From an uncultured Eubacteriales bacterium (GTDB lineage Bacteria > Bacillota > Clostridia > Oscillospirales > Acutalibacteraceae), in the NCBI GenBank assembly GCA_934702115.1, contig CAKUYF010000063.1, positions 1-5,313 on the forward strand: DNA of 5,313 nucleotides. Direction: 5' to 3'. The position numbers were made by a program, and so were the translations under genes. This document shows, piece by piece, positions 1-4,892 of this stretch; position 1 is the stretch's first letter; each line of letters starts with the position of its first letter. The notes under the pieces were generated by a model that worked only from the letters and a program-made list of their open reading frames with translations, was not told the DNA's origin and ran no database searches.

Positions 1-112
1 CTTTAGATACATATATTGCTTCATATGGCAATTGATTATCTTTCCTATTTATTCTATATATGATATGAAACTGCTTATTTAAATTTACATATTAAATGAT
101 ATTGCAGCTGAA

Positions 113-2149
113 CTAGGGTGCCTCAGTAAGTGTCCAAGTTATAGTCGTTGAATATGATCCAGCCAAAATGTCTTGTGGATTAATAACCAGTAACATACCC
201 CTGTTCTCAGCCCAATTAATGACTGTATCTGTTGGTAATGAAACTGAATTTCCTGAATAAATTTTAGTCGGTTCGCTGTTAAGAATGAAACTTTTGTTTT
301 TTTCATCAATAAAAACAAGTGCATCCTTTATGGTATGATTACCAGTTCCCGTTGCGGTAAATGGTTTTTTAATAGAAGCGTACAAATTCCAGTCTGAGCT
401 TAGTGATCTTGAATCAGAAATCACTATGGTCCAGTCTGGTTCTTGTCTTGTAATAGTAGTTTTAACTGTTGGAATAATCGTGTTTTTGAAAGCAAGTGTA
501 TTTGGAACCGTTTTAAATTCGAGTGTTCCTTCATGAGCAACAATTAAAGTCTCCGTCCTATTTTTAAAATTATCATTGGTAGTTACTTCGACAGATGTTC
601 CAATTGCAAGAGGTTCAGGCAACGTTAGCGAAAAATAACCTGAAACGTCTGAAGTTCCTATTATACTCTTAGTCATAGAAGACAGCAAAAATTCAGCTTT
701 TAAGTTTGCAAAAGCATTGGTTGTTCCTGTAATGCTTAGGGAGGCATCGGAAATTTTATTAGTTTTCAGAGAAAGTTGTCCCATTGACAGAACTCTGACG
801 TTTTGTAAATTGAATGTTTGTAAGCTTGGTGGAACTTGAGAATCCGATGAAGTCATATTAGTTGAAACTGCTGTTGTAGACGAGGTTGAAGTAGAGGCAT
901 CTATCTCTACATTGCTTTGATCGGATTTAGTCCAAATATATAAAGGCGTATCAGATAAAGTACCGGCATCGGGGAAATCTTGTGCAGAAAGCCAGTAATT
1001 TACAACTTGAGAATTTATGCTTACTTTTCCTGTTCCTGAAGTCCACCTGATTAGATTTCCGTTTTTATTATAAAGCACTACGCTTTTTGGATTTTCGAAT
1101 ACAACTGTTCCTGTTGCCGTCATTTGAATAAGGGGAGCAGTTGAGGATAAAGTATTAGCTATGTATAAACTTGCACCGTCTGAAACAGTAAAGTTTCCAC
1201 TGCATCTAATTGTACCCACTCCGGATTTAACTGCTGTTTGAGTTATTTTAAGGCTTGCATTTTTGTCAATCAAAAAGGATTTTGCAAGTTGAGCGGAACC
1301 TGTATCATAAAACATTCCTCTTGGAGTATTTATTATAACGTTAGCACCTTTCTCTATTGTTATGTCAGGGCTATAATCGCCATAAAACGTTTCTCTTGAT
1401 TCCGAAGTTATAGTAACGTCCGAATTTTCTAAAATTTTGAAGTACGGATTTGAATAAGTAAACCAAAATATAGCATTACCTGTACTTGTATGATGTATTA
1501 TCGTTTTACCTCCAATTTCAACTCTATTAGCTTCTGCAAGTTCATTTGAAGGAGAAATGTATCCTGATGAAGTTTTAATTGTAATATTTGAATCAATATA
1601 TCTCACAGTTCCCTGACGATTATAGCTTATTTGCGGACCCGTATAATTAACGTTTTTATAGGTTAAAGTAACAACTTTTGTAGAGTTAACTGCTTCGACG
1701 GCTACGATTCCGTAGTAATTTTTTCCAAATATATCCATATTACACAAAGTGACGTTTATTGCAGAAGTTGCCGACGCAATATATATAGAATCTGTAATTG
1801 CAGCGGAATTCATATCTGTAAGAGTATGCCTCGCCGTTACTCCTTGTTCATTCGTATACGTTCCATTTATAGTCAAATTTGTTTTAGTAGCTGGAAAGTT
1901 AATCCTTGAAGTTATTTCGATATCTGCATTTAAATAAATTGTATTATAATTATTATTCCCAGTAATTGCGGAAGCCAGTTCGCTGTAATTATTTACGACT
2001 ACGCTTATTTCTTCAGGTGTTATATCCGCCGCAGATACTTTTTCTGAATTAAAATTACAATTTTTGATAATAAAAAAATACAAAAGTAAAAAAAGAATTA
2101 ACATTATACTTAAAATTATTTTTAAAATATTGTATTTAAATATTCTCAA
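113..2149 (-). CDS. Large WxL-domain surface protein with pectate-lyase-like beta-helix region
   Basis: Predicted secreted cell-surface protein of 678 aa. Seen: a hydrophobic segment at about residues 8-28 and a plausible signal-peptidase site after VSA (38-40). Residues ~50-385 are rich in short beta-strand repeats such as VTLTYKNVNYTG and ITIEKGANVIIN, resembling pectate-lyase-like adhesive beta-helices. A Ser/Thr-rich linker follows (~418-440), then an Ig-like module (~455-538, with SGYFSLTLPEPLAIGT). The C-terminal region (~540-678) carries the two WxL motifs, W587-N-L589 and W672-T-L674 in ITWTLTEAP. Known: WxL domains attach non-covalently to peptidoglycan. Inferred: an adhesin or matrix-binding protein. 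No catalytic site is apparent, so pectate lyase activity should not be assumed. The start codon is TTG, chosen for its strong Shine-Dalgarno site. It is the third gene of the WxL operon, 84 bases after the DUF916 gene. It shares the ITWTL(T/A)(E/D)AP ending with the small WxL protein. Confidence 0.88.
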   Translation of the reverse strand: MRIFKYNILKIILSIMLILFLLLYFFIIKNCNFNSEKVSAADITPEEISVVVNNYSELASAITGNNNYNTIYLNADIEITSRINFPATKTNLTINGTYTNEQGVTARHTLTDMNSAAITDSIYIASATSAINVTLCNMDIFGKNYYGIVAVEAVNSTKVVTLTYKNVNYTGPQISYNRQGTVRYIDSNITIKTSSGYISPSNELAEANRVEIGGKTIIHHTSTGNAIFWFTYSNPYFKILENSDVTITSESRETFYGDYSPDITIEKGANVIINTPRGMFYDTGSAQLAKSFLIDKNASLKITQTAVKSGVGTIRCSGNFTVSDGASLYIANTLSSTAPLIQMTATGTVVFENPKSVVLYNKNGNLIRWTSGTGKVSINSQVVNYWLSAQDFPDAGTLSDTPLYIWTKSDQSNVEIDASTSTSSTTAVSTNMTSSDSQVPPSLQTFNLQNVRVLSMGQLSLKTNKISDASLSITGTTNAFANLKAEFLLSSMTKSIIGTSDVSGYFSLTLPEPLAIGTSVEVTTNDNFKNRTETLIVAHEGTLEFKTVPNTLAFKNTIIPTVKTTITRQEPDWTIVISDSRSLSSDWNLYASIKKPFTATGTGNHTIKDALVFIDEKNKSFILNSEPTKIYSGNSVSLPTDTVINWAENRGMLLVINPQDILAGSYSTTITWTLTEAP

Positions 2150-2156
2150 GAGAAAA

Positions 2157-2162
2157 CCTCCT
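2157..2162 (-). promoter_or_regulatory. Ribosome binding site that decides the TTG start
   Basis: On the minus strand this reads AGGAGG, a perfect Shine-Dalgarno match, and it ends 7 bases before the TTG at 2149-2147. No ATG lies at a suitable distance, and the frame from this TTG opens directly into the basic and hydrophobic signal sequence (MRIFKYNILK). Confidence 0.85.
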
Positions 2163-2233
2163 GTGATGAATTTAAAAAATAAAAATCAAGAACTTTTATT
2201 CAACTTAAATTTCTGATTTTAAGTCTTTAAAAT

Positions 2234-3268
2234 TTAATCTTTTTTACTTTTACAAAAACCTTTACAGTTGCAACCGATTATAAATGAGAGAAGTGCCACT
2301 AAAATCAAAATTAAGATAGCTAAAACAATGTAAACCCAATTTGGAATAGCGCTAATGAGGTCAACAGCATCCTTATTAATATCATTTACTTGCTCTGGAG
2401 TTATCGTAAAGTTTTCATCCCACTCCCAAAAATATTCTCCATTCTGAGCCACAACATGAACTCTATATTCTCCTGCTTCAAATTTATGATTTTGCCAATC
2501 AACCATAAAATCGAAGTTTGAATTTGGCGCCATTTTTATATTTTCTTTTTCTGTAAACTTATAAACTTCTGAATTTCCTTTTTTGTAAACAGTTCCTGAA
2601 ATTTTAAGATTAGGAATTATAACGGGTGTATCGTTTTGAAGATTTATAGCAAGATTTGTATGATAATTTGCAAGTGTAGATTTTATATACTTTAAATTCA
2701 TATTAGCTGTGACTTTATTATCGTTTTCCGAAAGCATAACACCTACAACGTACTGATATTCGTTCTCTATTTTAGCAGACATTTGATTTTCTCTCGTAGC
2801 TTCAGAGCTATCATCTGCTTTAGTAAAAACAAGTCCACCTAAGATAATTCCATCGAAAGGCTCTTGTGGCATACTTAGTAATGCTGTTGCTGTCACAGAG
2901 CCCTCGGCAGGAACTGTATATTCACTTTGCTCTAATTTAAGAATATCCGGAAGCGGATATTTTAAGCTTTCATCATAGCTTGTAAGATTAGTGTAGCTTA
3001 TGAATCCGTTTCGGCATGTTGTTGCAGGGGTTATCATGGCCTTTACTTTAATTTCATGTTTTTTATTGTTAAAAATTTTTACTTTTAATTCTTGAGAACT
3101 TGAAGGTGCAACCTTTAAATTAAAATAGCTAAGATTTTTATTAATTTGATTTTCTGGGATTATAGAAGAAACTGAAAAATAAACCCCTTCATTTGCAAAT
3201 ATAGAAAATATTGATACAATACCTAAGAAAATAAACATAAAAAAACGTAAAAGCCCTTTTTTAACCAT
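2234..3268 (-). CDS. WxL-interacting membrane protein (DUF916 and DUF3324 domains)
   Basis: Membrane-anchored surface protein of 344 aa, the usual partner gene of WxL proteins. Seen: a signal sequence (~1-25, cleavage likely near IFA-NE), an extracellular part, one C-terminal transmembrane helix (~311-332) and a short basic cytoplasmic tail. Residues ~28-150 fit DUF916, now described as the peptidoglycan-binding domain of WxL-interacting proteins, including the characteristic FDGIILGGLVF stretch (138-148). Residues ~162-290 fit DUF3324, described as the host-binding domain. Length and layout are typical of the family. Inferred role: holds or displays the WxL proteins encoded on both sides. 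The gene starts 25 bases after the small WxL gene and is presumably co-transcribed. The tail contains three closely spaced cysteines (333, 335, 339), which is unusual for the cytoplasmic end. Confidence 0.92.
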   Translation of the reverse strand: MVKKGLLRFFMFIFLGIVSIFSIFANEGVYFSVSSIIPENQINKNLSYFNLKVAPSSSQELKVKIFNNKKHEIKVKAMITPATTCRNGFISYTNLTSYDESLKYPLPDILKLEQSEYTVPAEGSVTATALLSMPQEPFDGIILGGLVFTKADDSSEATRENQMSAKIENEYQYVVGVMLSENDNKVTANMNLKYIKSTLANYHTNLAINLQNDTPVIIPNLKISGTVYKKGNSEVYKFTEKENIKMAPNSNFDFMVDWQNHKFEAGEYRVHVVAQNGEYFWEWDENFTITPEQVNDINKDAVDLISAIPNWVYIVLAILILILVALLSFIIGCNCKGFCKSKKD

Positions 3269-3284
3269 TTGGTATCCCCCAAAT
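3267..3284 (-). promoter_or_regulatory. Inverted repeat over the start of the DUF916 gene
   Basis: ATTTGG and CCAAAT form a perfect 6-bp stem with a 6-base loop on the minus-strand mRNA. The G-rich Shine-Dalgarno (GGGGGA, 3275-3280) lies in the loop and upper stem, and the first two bases of the AUG (3268-3267) lie in the closing stem. This could lower or tune initiation within the operon. The stem is short, so the regulatory reading is tentative. Confidence 0.35.
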
Positions 3285-3293
3285 ATTTAATTT

Positions 3294-3977
3294 TTAAATA
3301 GGAGCGTCAGCTAAAGTCCAAGTAATAGTAGAAGTATGCGTTTTGGCTGTGGCACTTCCTTCTGGAACGGTTAATGTAACATTGTCATTAGATGTGGCAG
3401 TTGTTTCAGTTGGGTACCATCTGTTTACCCATGTGCCAAGTCCGGAATTTTCAGCAGCTACTACCACAGTTGCCTCTGTATTATCAGTTGTCAAAACAAC
3501 TGGGTTTGACGGAGTAGGTTTAGTTGCCGATGGATTTGAAGAAAGAGCGTAACCTCCTGTAAGAGAAATTGTAGAGCCTTTAAGACTATCATTGGTTCCG
3601 TCATTAAAAGCCGTCGCTTTTGCGATTACATTCCAGCCGGCTCCGGTTCCTCTTATGTCTGTTACTTGAACAAATGGTTTAAGTTCACTAGCATTATATA
3701 CTTTCTGTGAACCCGATATAGTTTGACTTCCGAAAGTAATGTTTGGCACATAGTCAATACTAAGCGTTCCTGCTTCTCCTGTCCCTTGCCCTGGGGGATC
3801 CAATGGTTTACTGGGGTCATCAGGATCTACGGGATTAGTTACATCTGTTCCGGAAGTGAAAGTCACGGTTGCATTTGAAGTAACGGTGGAGACTGTGGCT
3901 GCCAAGGCCGACCATGGAAAACAAAACAATGAAAAGCCGCCAGCACATAAAAGTGCTGTTATATATCTTTTTTTCAT
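3294..3977 (-). CDS. Small WxL-domain cell-surface protein
   Basis: Secreted protein of 227 aa, the first gene of the WxL operon. Seen: a signal peptide with likely cleavage after ALA (24-26), an acidic, proline-rich linker DPDDPSKPLDPP (~51-62), the usual WxL-family opening LSIDYVPNITFGSQTIS (~72-88), and the C-terminal hallmark ITWTLADAP (W220-T-L222). The first motif reads W115-N-V117, so it is WxV rather than WxL; the second is canonical. Known: this domain binds Gram-positive cell walls non-covalently, and these genes cluster with DUF916-DUF3324 genes, exactly as here. Inferred: a structural or adhesive surface component exposed on the wall. The Shine-Dalgarno GGAGG (3990-3994) ends 12 bases before the ATG, rather far, but no other in-frame start is plausible. 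Confidence 0.93.
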   Translation of the reverse strand: MKKRYITALLCAGGFSLFCFPWSALAATVSTVTSNATVTFTSGTDVTNPVDPDDPSKPLDPPGQGTGEAGTLSIDYVPNITFGSQTISGSQKVYNASELKPFVQVTDIRGTGAGWNVIAKATAFNDGTNDSLKGSTISLTGGYALSSNPSATKPTPSNPVVLTTDNTEATVVVAAENSGLGTWVNRWYPTETTATSNDNVTLTVPEGSATAKTHTSTITWTLADAPI

Positions 3978-4197
3978 AATGAATTTTTACCTCCATATTA
4001 TGATTGTAATTTATTTAATAATGGTCTTAATTTATAATATGCCGAATTATTGTTTTTTGAGATATTTTTATCTAGACCGAAATTTAAGGAAAAAGCTTGA
4101 TTGACTTAGGTTAAGTAATCCTAGTAGATTGGTGAGATCGTTTATTTGAAAGAAATATAAAAGTTGAATAACGTAAAAAATAAATTAAATAGATCAA

Positions 4198-4449
4198 ATG
4201 GTTGGGTTTATTGTTATAAGAAACGTAAATAAGCAAGCTCATGAAATTATTGAATCTGTCCATGAAAGTTATCGTAAATTGGGCATTGCTTCTGAGTTAG
4301 TTGACTATGTTATGGAAAATTTTGATATGGTGAGTCTTATTGCAGAAACTGATGGAGCTGTGGGATTTTATAAAAATTATGGTTTTAATATTAAACCGAT
4401 ACGGAAGATGGAAAGTGTTAACCGGTATTGTTGCGAATATAATTTCTGA
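4198..4449 (+). pseudogene. N-terminally truncated GNAT acetyltransferase remnant
   Basis: The 83-codon frame resembles the C-terminal half of a GNAT N-acetyltransferase. VGFIVI at residues 2-7 looks like the strand before the acetyl-CoA site. YRKLGIASELVDYV (25-38) is the motif A acetyl-CoA binding region (R-x-x-G-x-A). AVGFYKNYGF (54-63) is motif B. Family members are usually about 130-150 aa, so some 50 N-terminal residues are missing. In-frame sequence upstream reaches a stop at 4186-4188, and no Shine-Dalgarno precedes the ATG. I did not recognise the missing half in the other upstream frames. Most likely a decayed gene; a very small acetyltransferase is possible but unlikely. No relation to the transporter or WxL genes is evident. 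Confidence 0.7.
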
Positions 4450-4540
4450 GTCGTTTAAAAGAAGTAGATCAGTGATTAACAGACATATAAAAAATATTTC
4501 TAAAAAAATAAATTTATGAAATTTGTAGTGTATGTTTATA

Positions 4541-4569
4541 TTGACAAATTTAAAATTATATGTAATAAT
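4541..4569 (+). promoter_or_regulatory. Promoter of the attenuator-transporter transcript
   Basis: A perfect -35 box TTGACA (4541-4546) is followed by a 17-base spacer and AATAAT (4564-4569). A TG one base upstream of the -10 (4561-4562) gives an extended -10 form. TAATAA (4563-4568) with a 16-base spacer is the alternative reading. Transcription would start near 4575-4578, about 25 bases before the leader-peptide ATG, giving a short untranslated lead as in classical attenuators. Confidence 0.72.
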
Positions 4570-4601
4570 AAAAATATATTATAAGCTATGAGGAAAAATC
4601 T

Positions 4602-4658
4602 ATGAATAATATAATATTAAATGTAAAATTGAATAGTTACTATAGCTATTACGGATAA
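4602..4658 (+). CDS. Tyrosine-rich leader peptide (MNNIILNVKLNSYYSYYG)
   Basis: Eighteen-codon ORF with a good Shine-Dalgarno (GAGGA, 4590-4594, 7 bases before the ATG) just downstream of a strong promoter. Four of its last six codons are tyrosine: TAC TAT at 4638-4643 and TAT TAC at 4647-4652. Gly and the TAA stop (4656-4658) follow. The second tyrosine pair lies inside RNA segment 1 (4645-4657) of the adjoining attenuator, and the stop falls at the segment 1 end. That is the position needed for a stalled ribosome to mask segment 1, while a ribosome at the stop masks segment 2. It has no tryptophan or phenylalanine codon. Inferred role: a sensor of charged tRNA-Tyr; the peptide itself probably has no function. 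The product is too short to identify by homology, so the call rests on codon content and geometry. Confidence 0.82.
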   Translation: MNNIILNVKLNSYYSYYG

Positions 4659-4676
4659 TTGGTATCTGTAGTAGGC
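4645..4676 (+). promoter_or_regulatory. Attenuator hairpin 1:2 (pause or anti-antiterminator)
   Basis: Segment 1 (GCTATTACGGATA, 4645-4657) pairs with segment 2 (TATCTGTAGTAGGC, 4663-4676) around the loop ATTGG. I count 13 base pairs, two of them G-U, with one bulged G at 4674. It overlaps the end of the leader peptide, including the last two tyrosine codons and the stop. In an attenuator model it forms when the leader is not translated, leaving segment 3 free to build the terminator. Confidence 0.75.
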
Positions 4677-4698
4677 GTACCATGCCATTACGGATATC
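4661..4698 (+). promoter_or_regulatory. Antiterminator hairpin 2:3
   Basis: Bases 4661-4678 can pair with 4682-4698 around a 3-base loop (4679-4681): GGTATC with GATATC, GTAGT with ATTAC, and GGCGT with ATGCC. That is 17 pairs including four G-U, with one bulged A (4673). It shares segment 2 with hairpin 1:2 and the whole 5' arm (4684-4698) with the terminator, so the three structures exclude each other stepwise. It would form when a ribosome is held at the tyrosine codons. Confidence 0.75.
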
Positions 4699-4727
4699 GA
4701 AAGATACTGTAATGGCTTTTTAATTTT
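4684..4727 (+). terminator. Intrinsic terminator 3:4 of the attenuator
   Basis: GCCATTACGG and TATC (4684-4693, 4695-4698) pair with GATAC-TGTAATGGC (4703-4716) across a GAAA tetraloop (4699-4702). I count 14 pairs, one G-U, with one bulged A (4694). The stem ends in GCC/GGC and is followed directly by the U-rich run TTTTTAATTTT (4717-4727). It lies upstream of the transporter gene, inside its own transcript, so it makes sense only as a regulated terminator. Confidence 0.88.
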
Positions 4728-4745
4728 ATAAACTTTAAAGAGCCA
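4713..4745 (+). promoter_or_regulatory. Alternative hairpin 4:5 linking the two terminators
   Basis: TGGCTTTTTAA (4713-4723), the 3' foot of terminator 3:4 plus its U run, can pair with TTAAAGAGCCA (4735-4745), the 5' arm of the second terminator. This gives 11 pairs with one G-U and an 11-base loop. It can form only when segment 4 is not held in 3:4, and it blocks terminator 5:6. The stem is AT-rich apart from GGC/GCC, so its strength needs a folding calculation. Confidence 0.55.
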
Positions 4746-4774
4746 AACTATAAATTTAGTTTCGGTTCTTTTTT
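4737..4774 (+). terminator. Second intrinsic terminator (5:6) before the transporter
   Basis: AAAGAGCC-AAACTA (4737-4750) pairs with TAGTTT-C-GGTTCTTT (4757-4771) around a 6-base loop. I count 14 pairs with one G-U and one bulged C (4763), and a run of six T at 4769-4774 follows. Ten bases separate the U run of the first terminator from this stem. Because it too precedes the transporter gene, it must be bypassed or regulated; hairpin 4:5 offers a way. Confidence 0.82.
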
Positions 4775-4794
4775 GTATTTAGGAGGAAATATAT

Positions 4795-4842
4795 ATGAGT
4801 CTCTTTAAGCTGATTTTATATGGTTACGATACGCTTTACTGA
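4795..4842 (+). CDS. Second small ORF in the leader (MSLFKLILYGYDTLY)
   Basis: Fifteen-codon ORF with a perfect AGGAGG (4781-4786) ending 8 bases before its ATG, immediately after the second terminator and 50 bases before the transporter start. Three tyrosine codons fall in its last seven codons (4819-4821, 4825-4827, 4837-4839), the last one just before the TGA. No homology can be claimed. It might be a second tyrosine-sensing leader peptide, or an upstream ORF acting by translational coupling. The mRNA around it can fold: CTCTTTAAG (4801-4809) with CTTAAGAG (4854-4861), GATAA/TTATC (4841-4845/4850-4854), and a 9-bp match TTTGTATTT/AAATACAAA (4772-4780/4870-4878) ending just before the transporter Shine-Dalgarno. 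Its initiation region resembles that of the transporter (TTAGGAG then TATATGA), suggesting local duplication. Translation is likely; function is unknown. Confidence 0.55.
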   Translation: MSLFKLILYGYDTLY

Positions 4843-4892
4843 TAAGTATTTATCTTAAGAGTTATTATAAAATACAAATTAGGAGAATTTAT

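Larger units (their letters stand above)
4645..4716 (+). repeat. Imperfect direct repeat of a hairpin forming the attenuator
   Basis: Two adjacent hairpin units, 4645-4676 (32 bases) and 4684-4716 (33 bases), look like diverged copies. Their 5' arms GCTATTACGGATA and GCCATTACGGATA match at 12 of 13 positions. The 3' arms share the CTGTA core and the GGC end. The similarity of both 5' arms is what allows segment 2 to pair with either one. Confidence 0.65.

Noticed and set aside
1..24. Possible start of another minus-strand gene (MKQYMYLK, running off the window)
   Set aside because: Only eight codons are visible and the nearest AGGA is about 18 bases upstream, too far to support a start.
1749..1937. 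Plus-strand open frame opposite the large WxL gene, with similar ones at 3343-3552 and 3856-4104
   Set aside because: They are antisense or out-of-frame to well-supported genes, show no domain features and lack ribosome binding sites.
2203..2224. Hairpin ACTTAAA/TTTAAGT between the DUF916 and large WxL genes as a terminator
   Set aside because: The 7-bp stem has a single G-C pair and is not directly followed by a U run; a long AT-rich spacer in an operon makes this likely by chance.
4023..4078. GGTCT/AGACC inverted repeat and AGATA/TATCT hairpin (4060-4073) upstream of the WxL operon
   Set aside because: Five-base arms in AT-rich sequence are expected by chance; no operator or terminator can be supported.
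3995..4110. Promoter for the WxL operon on the minus strand
   Set aside because: Several TATTAT/TATAAA-like -10 candidates exist near 4033-4041, but none has an acceptable -35 at 16-18 bases.
4588..4605. Tiny ORF ATG AGG AAA AAT CTA TGA just before the leader peptide
   Set aside because: Five codons with no Shine-Dalgarno; its first bases are the Shine-Dalgarno of the leader peptide itself.
4576..4892. T-box leader or known riboswitch upstream of the TrpX-type gene
   Set aside because: No T-box bulge sequence (GGTGG with ACCGCG) and no core I recognise of purine, preQ1, TPP, SAM, lysine or guanidine riboswitches is present. Leader peptide plus competing hairpins explains the region better.
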